Of a stretch of 64,000 nucleotides of DNA, positions 1 through 9,017 are shown piece by piece. The first letter of the stretch is position 1; each line of letters starts with the position of its first letter. The notes under the pieces were generated by a model, which saw nothing but the letters and a program-made list of their open reading frames with translations, did no database searches and was not told where the DNA came from. Origin of the DNA: Bacteroidales bacterium (GTDB lineage: Bacteria; Bacteroidota; Bacteroidia; Bacteroidales; UBA932); the NCBI GenBank assembly GCA_016287075.1, contig JAEEVC010000001.1, forward strand, positions 62,001-126,000, in the 5' to 3' direction. The translations under genes were made by a program, and so were the position numbers.

Positions 1-1556
1 ACCGGTCCGGCGATGCTCCAGGTGAAATTGTCCTCCGCATAGGCGGAAAGCTGGTTCAGCGCGGGAATCTCGAAATAGGGCCGGGGACGGCCGTTGCTGT
101 TGGGGCGCAGGGGAAGGGCATCGTCATCGTTGTAGAAGCCCCGGGCCTTATTGGACTCGAAGCGGTATTCAGCGCCGATGTTGAAGCGCTGACGGGCCTT
201 TCCCCTGCCTGCCGTGAACACGTTGCCGATCTTGGAATAGAAGGTCAGGGGCCGCGAAACGGTGCCGCCGCCGGCCCGGTAAGATGCTGTGATCCAGGGG
301 ACAAGGCTGTAGCCGTCGGTCAGGGACGTGATGACCGGCATGCCGCCGTCCGCGGAAACGATGCTGGAGGTATAGCTCTCCGAGTCGGACAGGGTGAGGC
401 CGAAAGCGTAGGTCAGGGAGCGGGAGAGCGGCTTGTTCAGGGAAATCCGTCCGTTGTGCGTCAGCCGCAGGGACGTCTGTTTCTGGCTGGTCTCCGTGCC
501 CTCGGCCAGCAGGTCCGGATCGATGCTCCGCAGGTCCACGATGCCGCTGAGGTTCAGCTTGGTGGTCGTGGACCAGATCCGGGCGATGGTCTTGCTGTAG
601 GTCAGGCCGCCGTTCACGCGGTCGAAGGAGCGGTTTTTCACGCGCGGGTCGCCCGAAGCCCGGGCATAGTCGGCATGGACGTTGAGGCTGCCGGCCTCGC
701 CGCCGAATTTCCAGCCCTTGCCGAAGGAGGTGTTGAAGGTGGTCGGATTGACTTTCGTGCGGACTTCGACGGGCGTGTAGCCGGCCTTCGTGTTCACGAT
801 GACGGCGCCGGAGGTCAGGTCGCCGTATTCTGCGGAAGGGATGCCCCGGATCACCTCGACGGACTCGATGTTGTCCGCGCTGATCTGGCGCAGGTCCACG
901 CCGGTGCCGCCGCCGGATCCGCCGACCTTGTCGGACAGGGACGTGTTGTCGGAAACGGGCACGCCGTCCATCATGATGGACGTGCCGAAGGCGTTGTTGG
1001 CCGTGGACTGGCTGAGGGTGCGGATCGTGAGTTTTTCCTCCGAGGTCATGTCGGAGGAGACCATCAGCGCGCCGGGCAGCAGCTGCATCACGTCCTTGAG
1101 GCTGGTGGCCTGGAGGTGGTCGATGGCCATCCGGCCGATGCTGGAGGAGGTCGAGGACCCGGCCGCACTGGGCTTGGCCGTGACGACGACCTCTTCGAGG
1201 GCGAGGGAGGATTCCCTGATGCGGAAGGTTAGCGTCTCATCCTTTTGGAAATCAAGCGTTTCCTTCCAGTCTTCGAAGCCGAGCATCTGAATCAGCACGG
1301 TGGCCTTCCCGGCGGGGACCTTCTGCAGGATGACACGGCCTTCCGCATCGGCGATGCCGAAAATGCCGTAATCGGCCAGCAGGCAGGATGCCCCGGCGAC
1401 GGGCTGGCCATCGGTGTCGGACAGGATGGTCAGGGAGAGGGTCAGGGAAGGATCTTTGGGCTGTGCGGCGGCGGATGGCCCCGTCAGGAGCCATGCGAAA
1501 GCCGGTAACAAGACCAGCATGAAGCTCCTGAATCGACGGGCGGTGGCTCTGAACAT
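1..1556 (-). CDS. TonB-dependent outer-membrane receptor, 3' part outside the window
   Basis: Partial gene that starts at an ATG at 1556 and runs off the left edge. The product begins with a signal peptide ending near AAAQ. A carboxypeptidase-like regulatory domain follows (SLTILSDTDGQPVAGAS), then a plug domain with LEEVVVTAK and SVEVIRGIPSAEYGDLTSG, then beta-barrel sequence. This order is that of Bacteroidetes TonB-dependent receptors that import large ligands across the outer membrane. A glycosidase and an amide hydrolase lie just upstream on the same strand, but a -7 box next to the start suggests its own promoter. The substrate cannot be read from the sequence. Confidence 0.93.
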   Translation of the reverse strand, partial: MFRATARRFRSFMLVLLPAFAWLLTGPSAAAQPKDPSLTLSLTILSDTDGQPVAGASCLLADYGIFGIADAEGRVILQKVPAGKATVLIQMLGFEDWKETLDFQKDETLTFRIRESSLALEEVVVTAKPSAAGSSTSSSIGRMAIDHLQATSLKDVMQLLPGALMVSSDMTSEEKLTIRTLSQSTANNAFGTSIMMDGVPVSDNTSLSDKVGGSGGGTGVDLRQISADNIESVEVIRGIPSAEYGDLTSGAVIVNTKAGYTPVEVRTKVNPTTFNTSFGKGWKFGGEAGSLNVHADYARASGDPRVKNRSFDRVNGGLTYSKTIARIWSTTTKLNLSGIVDLRSIDPDLLAEGTETSQKQTSLRLTHNGRISLNKPLSRSLTYAFGLTLSDSESYTSSIVSADGGMPVITSLTDGYSLVPWITASYRAGGGTVSRPLTFYSKIGNVFTAGRGKARQRFNIGAEYRFESNKARGFYNDDDALPLRPNSNGRPRPYFEIPALNQLSAYAEDNFTWSIAGP

Positions 1557-1562
1557 GGTGTG

Positions 1563-1570
1563 CAAAGATA
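1563..1570 (-). promoter_or_regulatory. -7 box for the TonB receptor gene
   Basis: TATCTTTG on the minus strand, six bases upstream of the receptor ATG. It fits the Bacteroidetes -7 consensus TAnnTTTG. It lies in the 56-bp gap after the glycosidase gene. Confidence 0.55.
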
Positions 1571-1612
1571 AAAAAAACGACGCGGAAAACCAAAGGTTTC
1601 CCGCGCGTTGTG

Positions 1613-3946
1613 CTACCGCCGTTCGACCGGAATCGGTCGGACGAGGAAGCGATGGGTGCCCGGACCGCAGCGATAGGCCTTCCGGCCGGGGCGGTCAAGG
1701 GCCGGGTCGGTGACCCGGGCGTTGTCCGGCAGCGACTGCGTCTGTATGTTGCCGTATGCCGTCGATGCGGCGCCTGCCTCTGCAGGGACCGCTTCCTCAA
1801 TCCATTCATCTTCAGATACATAGATGATGGCTTCCGTGCCGTCCGGGACGGTCAGGGTCCAGTCCGTCCTCCCTTCGTCGACCTTCCAGGCGGAGGCGAT
1901 GGTGCCCGCGACGGTCGGGAAGGAGATGGCCGCCTGCCGCAGGCCGGCGGGCTGCGGATCGACCGCGAAGCGGCGGTAGCCCGCTTCCAGCGGACGGATG
2001 CCGCAGAGATACTCCCCGACGACGATGACCGGACCGGCGCTCCAGGCGTGGTTGGACGTGCCGCCGCCGAAGTCCCTCTGTCCGACCGCCCAGCCCTCGA
2101 AGAGGGTGGTCCGCCGGGCGTCGTTCACCATGGGGGCGTAGCGTTCCCGGGTCCGGGCCAGGCCGGCTTCGCCCATGCCCATCTTGAAATACGCCTCCAG
2201 CACATATTTCTCCATGTACGGACTGGCGTGCCGCTGGGTCCGGAAGACCTCCGCGATGCGCCCGTACTTATCGGGTCCGGCGAGGCCGGAAACGACGGCG
2301 AGCGCCTGTACGCGGTCATCCGTGGCGCCCAGGTAGGCGGGGTGGCGGTAGCACCAGCCGTTCCAGTACCTGTTGAAGCCGGCGTGAAGGACCTCCATGG
2401 TCCCGCGCCACCGCGCCTCGTCTCCCGGGAGGCCGAGCAGGCCGGCCATCCGCGCCGCCGCGTCGAGGGCGATGTAGTGCCATGCGGCATAGAGCAGGCG
2501 CATGTCCTTGTCGCTGCCCCAGTCACCCCAGTTCCAGCCGCCCTTGCGATAGGCCGTCAGCCCGGTTTCATCGAGCTTCCAGAGGCCGAGATAGCGCTTC
2601 ACGGCCGGATAGGCGTCGTGGATCGTCTTCCAGTCGCCCGTGTTCATGTAGTAGTTCCAGAAGCCGTAGAGGCCCACGCTCGCGAGCATCTGGGCCGGAA
2701 GCTCCTTGTCGTAATTGCCCGCAGGGACGGGGGAGAACAGCGCCCCGTCGGGCTTCTGCCAGTTGCAGAGTTCATGGATGGCCTTGCCCATCAGGGCATG
2801 GGTGGACGGCGAGAGGGTGTAGAAGCACTCGCCCATCAGTTCCGTCGCATCGCCCCACCACTGGGCGCGTTCCCGTTCGGGGCAGTCGAAGAAGGTGTCC
2901 CGCATGTTGACATAGAGGGTCCGGAGCGCCTTCCCCCAGAAGCGCATGAGGAAGGGATCGTCGCAGTTGAAGGTCCCTTCGAATTCGGTGTCATAACCGG
3001 TTTCACGGTAGGCTATGCCGTTGATTTCCACCTCTTTCGGAACAAGGAGGATGATTTCCTCCCCGTTCATCCAGCCGGGGTTCTCATAGGTATGGCGCCC
3101 CGGTGCGGTGATGTATTCGGCCCGGATGTTCGCGGTCGCCCCATGGTAGGTGTGGTCGGTTTCGATCTTCACCGTCCGGCCGCCTTCCGGGTCGGTGAGG
3201 GTCACGACGGGATTGATGTGCATGTTGTACGGAAGCGGGGCGACGACGCTGTCGGTCTGGTCGCCCGGGACCCGGGTCCATGCCGCCTCCTTGACGCCGT
3301 AATCCTTCCACTGCGGGATCGGGCGGCGGGTCAGCGCCCCCCAGGGCGCGTCGCCCCAGCGTCCCCGTTCGGCCGCAGGGCTGAAGCCGAGCGCCTTCGG
3401 GGCCGCCGTCTGCCAATCCGTCATATCTTTCCGCTGGTCGAAACGGATGTTGGATTCCGGCAGGCGGTAGTTCGGCAGGGGCTCCGTGGCGATGCCGAAG
3501 GCCGGATGGAGCCGGGCGGAATAGCCCTTTCCGCTCCGGAACGCTTCGCTCGCCGAGTCGATGATGAGGCCCGCCTTCCCGCTGTCCTGGTGCGAGAAAC
3601 CCTGTTTCCCGAAATACCAGAGCAGGACGGCGACCTTGTTGACCCCCTTCTGCAGGAAGGGTGCGATGTCCACTTCGTCGTAATACCCTTCCCCGCGGGC
3701 CGGTCCCCGCTTCAGGCCGCCTTCCCGGACGACCGGCTCCCCGTTGATCCACAGCCAGTACTTCGAATCGGCTGCGATCTTCAGCGTCAGGGATTCGGGG
3801 ACGCTCCCGAGCCGGACATCCTTCCGGAACGCCGTCCAGGAACCGGTGCTGTCCGCCGCGGGGTCCGCTGCGGCCATGTACCGCGCCTCGCGGGCCTGCA
3901 GCGGGAGGGATAGCAGCAGTGCTGCGAGCCAGATGAACCGTTTCAT
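1613..3946 (-). CDS. GH78-like alpha-L-rhamnosidase family protein
   Basis: 777-residue secreted glycoside hydrolase with an N-terminal signal peptide (cleavage near LQA-R). An N-terminal beta-sandwich-like region is followed by an (alpha/alpha)6 catalytic part. The signature DCPERERAQWWGDATE at about residues 353-368 matches the GH78 motif (DCPxRxERxxWxGD), which carries acidic residues for hydrolysis of terminal rhamnose. It is about 35 bp downstream of the Ntn hydrolase gene and probably co-transcribed with it. Rhamnosidase is the best family guess; the exact linkage is unknown. Confidence 0.85.
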   Translation of the reverse strand: MKRFIWLAALLLSLPLQAREARYMAAADPAADSTGSWTAFRKDVRLGSVPESLTLKIAADSKYWLWINGEPVVREGGLKRGPARGEGYYDEVDIAPFLQKGVNKVAVLLWYFGKQGFSHQDSGKAGLIIDSASEAFRSGKGYSARLHPAFGIATEPLPNYRLPESNIRFDQRKDMTDWQTAAPKALGFSPAAERGRWGDAPWGALTRRPIPQWKDYGVKEAAWTRVPGDQTDSVVAPLPYNMHINPVVTLTDPEGGRTVKIETDHTYHGATANIRAEYITAPGRHTYENPGWMNGEEIILLVPKEVEINGIAYRETGYDTEFEGTFNCDDPFLMRFWGKALRTLYVNMRDTFFDCPERERAQWWGDATELMGECFYTLSPSTHALMGKAIHELCNWQKPDGALFSPVPAGNYDKELPAQMLASVGLYGFWNYYMNTGDWKTIHDAYPAVKRYLGLWKLDETGLTAYRKGGWNWGDWGSDKDMRLLYAAWHYIALDAAARMAGLLGLPGDEARWRGTMEVLHAGFNRYWNGWCYRHPAYLGATDDRVQALAVVSGLAGPDKYGRIAEVFRTQRHASPYMEKYVLEAYFKMGMGEAGLARTRERYAPMVNDARRTTLFEGWAVGQRDFGGGTSNHAWSAGPVIVVGEYLCGIRPLEAGYRRFAVDPQPAGLRQAAISFPTVAGTIASAWKVDEGRTDWTLTVPDGTEAIIYVSEDEWIEEAVPAEAGAASTAYGNIQTQSLPDNARVTDPALDRPGRKAYRCGPGTHRFLVRPIPVERR

Positions 3947-3980
3947 AATCTACTATGTGGCAAATACTTCCTTTCGACGG

Positions 3981-5114
3981 CTACAGGGTAAACCGGTGCG
4001 TCGTCCCGTAATCGCTCCAGTGGCGGAGGGCCAGCGTGACGGCCTGCTGGTCATAGACATTGCTGTACTGCGTGTCCTCGACGGTCCCGTTGTCCCAGAC
4101 GAAGTCCTTCCAGTGGACCAGGGCCAGGCATTCCTGGGCTTGTTCCAGGGTGACGGCGCCCTCGTGTTCCGCGAGATAGGCACCGGCGGTCTCATAGCGC
4201 CACCAGCTCTTGCTGTGGGGATTGCCGACGGCCGGATCCGGCTCGGTGGTGTAGTATTTCTCCGAGAGCAGGTGGTTGGTGACGTGCATGCAGTTCTCGC
4301 CCGGGGCCTTGCGGACGACCATCGTCTTCCAGCCGTCCTCCTTGTCGAACTCGACGACGGCGCAGTCCCCGGCGGCATCGGCGAGCATGTAATGGTAACC
4401 GCTGCCCACGGCGGCATCGTGCCGCACATCGACCGTTTCCAGCAGCGCGAGCGCCTCGTCCACGGTCGCGCAGCGGTCCAGCCAGAGGCGCATGATGATG
4501 GTCGTGCCGACATCGTGCTTCGGGGTGTCCTGCTGCGACGCCTGTTTCGGGAGGGCCATGACGGAGGTGCAGAGGCCCTTTTCATTGATTCCGTCAACGG
4601 GCGCGTAAATGGCTGCCAGACAGCTTAGTTTGGCCATCGTGGACGTTGGTATCTTCTCCAGCGAATAGCCGAAATGGGACATGTCGCTGACCGCGATGGA
4701 GGCGTATCCTTTCCGGGGATGGGTGACCGTCACCATCGTGGGGTTCTTGAAAAAGTCGTAATTGCGGCCGAAATAGAACCCCTCGCCGTCGGCTTTCCGG
4801 GCCTGGAAGGAGGTGCAGTTGAGCGTCGCCATCTCCCCGTTCTCGTCCGCGACCTGGGCGCTTTTCATCTTGATGGGGAGACCTTTCCCGATCCGGCCGA
4901 CGACGTAATCCAGGAGTTCGGCGTTCTCGTCGATGTCCTGGGCGATGACGTCATCGAGGTCATAGGCGGCCTTGTATTCCATCCTGTAGAGATACTTGTT
5001 CCCCGCCACGGGGGAGATGGAACGGATGGTGGCGATTTCGCCGCCCCAGATGCATCCGATGGCGAGACAGACGGCGGCAAGGATGCCGAGGATCCAGCAG
5101 AGGGCTTTTTTCAT
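3981..5114 (-). CDS. Ntn-type linear amide C-N hydrolase (C45/choloylglycine hydrolase-like)
   Basis: 377 residues with an N-terminal hydrophobic segment (about residues 5-25). Cys100 in NCTSF, followed by GRNYDF near residue 117, matches the nucleophile region of Ntn hydrolases of the choloylglycine hydrolase and C45 families. Those enzymes free their catalytic Cys by self-cleavage and then hydrolyse linear amides. The membrane or secretion segment suggests action in the envelope. It is the first gene of the minus-strand cluster and has a clear promoter at 5142-5172. Substrate (bile salt, acyl-amino acid or beta-lactam-like) is unresolved. Confidence 0.8.
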   Translation of the reverse strand: MKKALCWILGILAAVCLAIGCIWGGEIATIRSISPVAGNKYLYRMEYKAAYDLDDVIAQDIDENAELLDYVVGRIGKGLPIKMKSAQVADENGEMATLNCTSFQARKADGEGFYFGRNYDFFKNPTMVTVTHPRKGYASIAVSDMSHFGYSLEKIPTSTMAKLSCLAAIYAPVDGINEKGLCTSVMALPKQASQQDTPKHDVGTTIIMRLWLDRCATVDEALALLETVDVRHDAAVGSGYHYMLADAAGDCAVVEFDKEDGWKTMVVRKAPGENCMHVTNHLLSEKYYTTEPDPAVGNPHSKSWWRYETAGAYLAEHEGAVTLEQAQECLALVHWKDFVWDNGTVEDTQYSNVYDQQAVTLALRHWSDYGTTHRFTL

Positions 5115-5128
5115 AACGGTCAGATTTT

Positions 5129-5159
5129 TTTGTCGTTTCCGCGAAGATAGGTAAATTTG
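5129..5159 (+). promoter_or_regulatory. Promoter of the lipoprotein/radical-SAM pair
   Basis: TTTG at 5129-5132, a 19-bp spacer and TAAATTTG at 5152-5159: a full Bacteroidetes-type promoter reading right. It interleaves with the leftward promoter of the amide hydrolase. Confidence 0.65.
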
Positions 5160-5172
5160 CCGGGGTGAGCAA
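5142..5172 (-). promoter_or_regulatory. Promoter of the amide hydrolase/glycosidase cluster
   Basis: On the minus strand, TTG (complement of 5170-5172), a 20-bp spacer, then TATCTTCG (complement of 5142-5149), 27 bp before the ATG at 5114. Its -7 box is two bases from the -7 box of the rightward promoter, so the two cannot easily be occupied together. Confidence 0.6.
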
Positions 5173-5204
5173 GCAAGAAAAGCTCCCTTCTGGATTTCAG
5201 CGGT

Positions 5205-5744
5205 ATGAAAACGAAATACATCCTCCTTTATGCGGGCCTCGGAACCGCCTTCCTGGCGGTGTCGCTGTGGGTCCTGCTCTCAGGCGGCCGGAGCGCGAAG
5301 GCCGTGCGGACAAAGTATCGTCTCGGCGGGGCCATGCTGACGGTGTGGGCCCTGCTGTCTTCGTCGAACTGCGGGGGCCCCGGGCCGTTCGTCACCTGCT
5401 ACGATCCGGTTCCACCGGAACCGATAACCTGCACCGTGCAGGGGAAGGAGGGGCTGGATGTGTCCAATGGGGATGTCATCCGGGTCGAGTGTGACAGGAC
5501 CATGCTGAGTCCCTATGAGGCCCTGCGTGTCGAAATCGTTCAGAATGAGAAGGTTCTGCAGTCCTTCCCGCTCAATTCGCCCCTGGAGGAGAATGATTCC
5601 GAGGTCGTTTATGCCATCACGCTGAACCTTCCCGAAGGGACCCGGGGCGACGCCGTCCTGCTGTTTTACGTCACGTATAAGCAGGAAAACGGCGAAACGT
5701 CTGAATATCAGATGTACAACCGTGCCGTGAACATCGTCGGATGA
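5205..5744 (+). CDS. Putative lipoprotein partner of a radical-SAM enzyme
   Basis: 179 residues. There is one hydrophobic segment at residues 8-26 and a second (AMLTVWALL) at about 43-51, ending at a Cys-containing stretch (NCGGPGPFVTCYDPVPPEPITC). A predicted beta-sandwich follows. KYRLGGAMLTVWALLSSSNC resembles the N-terminus of the putative lipoproteins described next to radical-SAM enzymes in Bacteroidetes (rSAM/lipoprotein system). In that case the true start could be an internal Met and residues 1-35 leader. The stop overlaps the next ATG (ATGA), so translation is probably coupled. The function is unknown. Confidence 0.7.
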   Translation: MKTKYILLYAGLGTAFLAVSLWVLLSGGRSAKAVRTKYRLGGAMLTVWALLSSSNCGGPGPFVTCYDPVPPEPITCTVQGKEGLDVSNGDVIRVECDRTMLSPYEALRVEIVQNEKVLQSFPLNSPLEENDSEVVYAITLNLPEGTRGDAVLLFYVTYKQENGETSEYQMYNRAVNIVG

Positions 5745-6751
5745 CGCATCTGGACAACCTCGTCTTCGAACTCACCCAGGCGTGCAACCAGCACTGCCGT
5801 TTCTGTTACAATTACTGGCGGGACGGTGCGTCGCCGCTTCCGCCGCCGGACCCGCGGCTGGCCCGCCGTACCCTCCGGAAACTGCTTTCGCAGGCCACCG
5901 TCGGGACCCTTTCTTTCTCCGGCGGCGAGCCGACCCTGCTCCGGAACATCCATGACCTGGCCCTCCACGCCCGCTTCAAGGGCTGCCAGGTCCATGTCCT
6001 CACCAACGGCACGCTGCTGACCCCCGGGGCGGTCGCGGATTTCTGCAGCATCGGCGTGGGGGCCATCCAGATCCCTGTCCTGTCCGCCTCGCCGGAGGTC
6101 CATGACGCCCTGACCGGTCTTCCGGGCTCCTGGGCGAAGGCTTCCGCGGCGTTACGCGGCGTCGTCGCAGCGATGCCGGAAGGGGCTGTGGCCGTGCTCG
6201 TTATTACGCGCGTCAATGCGGCGGGGCTGGACAGGACGCTGGAATTCATCGGTGACAGCGGTGTTAAAACCGTGATGGTCAATCGTTTCAATCTGGGCGG
6301 GCTGGGGCTCCGGAATGCGCGGGACCTGGTGCTGGACCGGGCGGGCCTCCGGGCGGCCTTCGCGGCCGTGGAGCGTTTCGCTGCCGCCCGGCCGGCGATC
6401 CGCTTCGCCAGCGGCGTCTGCACGCCGGTCTGCCTCCTGGAGCCGCGGGACTATCCGCACATCCGCTTCACCGCCTGCAGCACGGACTTCAACCGCCGCC
6501 CGGTCGCCTTGTCGTACAACGGCGACGTGCGCTTCTGCAACCATTCGCCGCATGTACTCGGCAACATCTTCGACCGGCCGGTCGGGGAGATCCTGTCGGA
6601 TCCCGCCGCGGCCGCCCGCTACGGCGCCGTGCCGGACATGTGCCGCGGCTGCCGGGACCTTCTCCGCTGCAACGGCGGCTGCCGCGCCGCCTCGGAGCAG
6701 GTTTACGGGGATTTCGGCCGCGTGGATCCGGTGCTGGAGGGGCTGCTGTAG
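5741..6751 (+). CDS. Radical SAM/SPASM enzyme
   Basis: 336 residues. ACNQHCRFCYNYW places the CX3CX2C motif for the SAM-binding 4Fe-4S cluster at Cys15, Cys19 and Cys22, followed by FSGGEPTLL. The C-terminus has a SPASM-type Cys set (ACSTDF, RFCNHS, MCRGCRDLLRCNGGC) for auxiliary clusters, as in peptide- and protein-modifying radical-SAM enzymes. It overlaps the upstream lipoprotein gene by four bases, which makes that protein the likely substrate or partner. The modification is unknown. Confidence 0.88.
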   Translation: MTHLDNLVFELTQACNQHCRFCYNYWRDGASPLPPPDPRLARRTLRKLLSQATVGTLSFSGGEPTLLRNIHDLALHARFKGCQVHVLTNGTLLTPGAVADFCSIGVGAIQIPVLSASPEVHDALTGLPGSWAKASAALRGVVAAMPEGAVAVLVITRVNAAGLDRTLEFIGDSGVKTVMVNRFNLGGLGLRNARDLVLDRAGLRAAFAAVERFAAARPAIRFASGVCTPVCLLEPRDYPHIRFTACSTDFNRRPVALSYNGDVRFCNHSPHVLGNIFDRPVGEILSDPAAAARYGAVPDMCRGCRDLLRCNGGCRAASEQVYGDFGRVDPVLEGLL

Positions 6752-6769
6752 GCGTTCCGTTCCGGGGCG

Positions 6770-7219
6770 TCAGCGGTTTTTCGAATCCATGCTTATTGTG
6801 ACGGGCCCGTCGTTCACGAGCGCGACCTGCATGTCGGCGCCGAATTCGCCGGTGCCGACTTCTTTGCCGATGGCGGCGGAAAGCCGCTCGCAGAACAGCT
6901 CATAGAGCGGTACGGCCGTTTCGTGGCCGGCGGCCCCGACGTAGGAGGGCCGGTTGCCCTTCCGGGTGGATGCCATGAGGGTGAACTGGCTGATAACCAA
7001 GACTTCACCACCGGTTTCCAGGACACTCCGGTTCATGACGCCGGCTTCGTCATTGAAGATCCGCAGGGCGGCGGTTTTCTTGACGAGGTAGTCGACATCT
7101 TCCTCCGTATCATCCGGCCCGACGCCGAGCAGGACGAGAAGGCCGGGCCCGATGGCCGACTTCACCGTGCCGCCGATGGACACGGAAGCGGAAGCAACTC
7201 TTTGGATAACGGTTCGCAT
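6770..7219 (-). CDS. dtd: D-aminoacyl-tRNA deacylase
   Basis: 149 residues, full family length. The product hydrolyses D-amino acids from mischarged tRNAs in the cytoplasm. The two active-site signatures are present: SQFTL at about residues 77-81 and NDGPVT near the C-terminus (usually NSGPVT; the Ser is Asp here). It is convergent with the radical-SAM gene and divergent from lgt, with a -7 box just before its ATG. Confidence 0.95.
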   Translation of the reverse strand: MRTVIQRVASASVSIGGTVKSAIGPGLLVLLGVGPDDTEEDVDYLVKKTAALRIFNDEAGVMNRSVLETGGEVLVISQFTLMASTRKGNRPSYVGAAGHETAVPLYELFCERLSAAIGKEVGTGEFGADMQVALVNDGPVTISMDSKNR

Positions 7220-7223
7220 GGGT

Positions 7224-7231
7224 CAAAGATA
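7224..7231 (-). promoter_or_regulatory. -7 box of dtd
   Basis: TATCTTTG on the minus strand, four bases before the dtd ATG, so the mRNA would be leaderless or nearly so. No clear -33 TTTG was found. Confidence 0.45.
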
Positions 7232-7265
7232 ACAATTCTGCTGCACTTTTTCCCGCAGGAAATGC

Positions 7266-7273
7266 TATCTTTG
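7266..7273 (+). promoter_or_regulatory. -7 box of lgt
   Basis: TATCTTTG 17 bp before the lgt ATG. The -33 region is a T-run rather than TTTG. Confidence 0.5.
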
Positions 7274-7290
7274 CAAAAATATCGCAAAGA

Positions 7291-8175
7291 ATGGAAATGC
7301 TGTTTGTCCACTGGAACGTCGATCCGGCCATCTTCCGCATCGGAAGCTTTGAACTCCGCTGGTATTCGCTGCTGTTCATCTCCGGGTTCATCCTGGGCTG
7401 GTACATCTTCCGCTGGTTCTTCCGCCGGGAGGGCGTGCCCGAGAAGCTGCTGGATCCGCTGCTCTATACCCTGCTGATCGCGACGATCGTCGGCGCGCGG
7501 CTCGGCCACTGCCTGTTCTACCAGCCGGATTATTTCCTGGGGAGCTGGAAGGGCTTCTGGGAGATCTTCATGCCCTGGAAGGGCGGCCTGGCAAGCCATG
7601 GCGGCGCCATCGCGCTGCTGCTGGCGATGTGGTGGTTCTCGAACAAATACGGGAAGAAGGAGGGTTTCGACTTCCTCTGGATCATCGACCGGCTGGTTAT
7701 CACCGTCTGCTTCGCGGGAGCCTTTATCCGCCTCGGAAACCTCATGAACTCAGAGATTTACGGTGACGTGACGAACCTCCCCTGGGGCTTCATCTTCGAG
7801 CGCCGCGGCGAGACCGAGCCGAAGCATCCGACCGCCATCTATGAGGCCCTGAGCTATACCATCCTCGGCCTCGGCCTCCTTTGGGCCTACTGGAAGAAAC
7901 TGGACCAGCTCAAGCGGGGCACCATCTTCGGCATCTTCCTCATCGTCCTGTTCGGCATGCGTTTCCTCATCGAGTTCATCAAGGAGCCGCAGGTCGGCTT
8001 CGAGGAGTCGATGGTCCTGAACATGGGCCAGTGGCTGAGCGTCCCGTTCATCCTCGCCGGCATCGTCATCCTCGTCTGGAGCCTGAAGAAGGGGAAACCC
8101 TGCCGCATTGTCCGCGACGCGCCGGCCCCGAAGAAGGCCGAGCCCACCCATTACGCCAAACCGACCGGCCGGTAG
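7291..8175 (+). CDS. lgt: Prolipoprotein diacylglyceryl transferase
   Basis: 294 residues with about seven hydrophobic membrane segments. The enzyme moves diacylglycerol from phosphatidylglycerol to the lipobox Cys of prolipoproteins in the inner membrane. Family signatures are visible: GGLASHGGAIALL, RLGNLMNSEIYG (the N-x4-G signature) and HPTAIYEA. The C-terminus is an Ala/Pro/Lys-rich cytoplasmic tail. The next gene starts ten bases later. The window encodes many lipoprotein substrates. Confidence 0.97.
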   Translation: MEMLFVHWNVDPAIFRIGSFELRWYSLLFISGFILGWYIFRWFFRREGVPEKLLDPLLYTLLIATIVGARLGHCLFYQPDYFLGSWKGFWEIFMPWKGGLASHGGAIALLLAMWWFSNKYGKKEGFDFLWIIDRLVITVCFAGAFIRLGNLMNSEIYGDVTNLPWGFIFERRGETEPKHPTAIYEALSYTILGLGLLWAYWKKLDQLKRGTIFGIFLIVLFGMRFLIEFIKEPQVGFEESMVLNMGQWLSVPFILAGIVILVWSLKKGKPCRIVRDAPAPKKAEPTHYAKPTGR

Positions 8176-8185
8176 CCGGCCATCC

Positions 8186-9016
8186 ATGCCTATGACCATC
8201 AAAGAATTGCTCCTCAAGTGCCAGCGCGAAAAGACCGCGGTCCTGGCCACCAATTTCTATAATTTCGAGACACTGACCGCGGTGATGAAGGCCGCGCAGA
8301 TCGCCGATGCGCCCGTCATGCTCCAGCTGACCCGGAGTTCGATTGACTACATGGGCATCGACGTCGCCGTCAAGATGGCCCGCCAGGCCATCGCGGACTA
8401 TGGCCTCCAGGGCTATATCCACCTCGATCACGGCGGCTCCGTCGAACTGGTGCAGCGCTGCCTCGACGCCGGCTTCGACTCGGTCATGATCGACGCGAGC
8501 GAAAAGCCCTTCGAGGAGAATGTCGAAACGACCTGCAAGGTGGTGGAAATGGCGAAGGCATACGGCGTTCCGGTCGAGGCGGAGCTCGGCTATGTCGCCA
8601 AGCTCGGCCAGGAGCAGGGCGGCGGCTTCACGACGCCTGGGGACGCCAAACGTTTCGTCGATGCGACCGGCGTCGATTCCCTCGCCGTCGCCATCGGCTC
8701 CGCCCACGGCTTCTACAAACAGCCCCCGCACCTCGACATCCCGCGCCTCGCCGCCATCCATGCCGCCACGCCCGTCTGCCTGGTCCTCCACGGCAGCTCC
8801 GGCATCCCGCACCCGATGGTGCAGGAGGCCATCGCCAACGGCATCGTGAAGGTCAACCTCGCCACGGAAATCAAGGACACGTTCATGCGCGCCCTTAAGA
8901 ATCTCCTCCTCACCACCGACGAAATCGACCTCCGCAAAGTTTTCCCGAAAGCCGTCACGCCCACCGTCGACCTCCTGGTCGAAAAGTACCGCATGACCGG
9001 CGCGAAGCGGGGGTAG
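8186..9016 (+). CDS. Class II fructose/tagatose-bisphosphate aldolase family protein
   Basis: 276 residues from the ATG at 8186 (8192 is also possible; an upstream in-frame extension would overlap lgt). Zn-aldolase motifs are present: HLDHG at about residues 79-83, AELGYVAKLGQEQGG, AIGSAHGFYK and LHGSSGIPHP. These supply metal ligands and phosphate contacts. The length and sequence are closer to GatY/KbaY-type enzymes than to long FBP aldolases, so the substrate could be tagatose- or fructose-1,6-bisphosphate. Confidence 0.93.
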   Translation: MPMTIKELLLKCQREKTAVLATNFYNFETLTAVMKAAQIADAPVMLQLTRSSIDYMGIDVAVKMARQAIADYGLQGYIHLDHGGSVELVQRCLDAGFDSVMIDASEKPFEENVETTCKVVEMAKAYGVPVEAELGYVAKLGQEQGGGFTTPGDAKRFVDATGVDSLAVAIGSAHGFYKQPPHLDIPRLAAIHAATPVCLVLHGSSGIPHPMVQEAIANGIVKVNLATEIKDTFMRALKNLLLTTDEIDLRKVFPKAVTPTVDLLVEKYRMTGAKRG

Positions 9017-9017
9017 G

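Noticed and set aside
1610..3913. Very long open frame opposite the GH78-like gene, and similar long antisense frames opposite the efflux, PUL and FAD genes
   Set aside because: GC-rich third positions suppress stops on the opposite strand. The antisense products have no signal, domain or promoter, while the sense frames have clear families.
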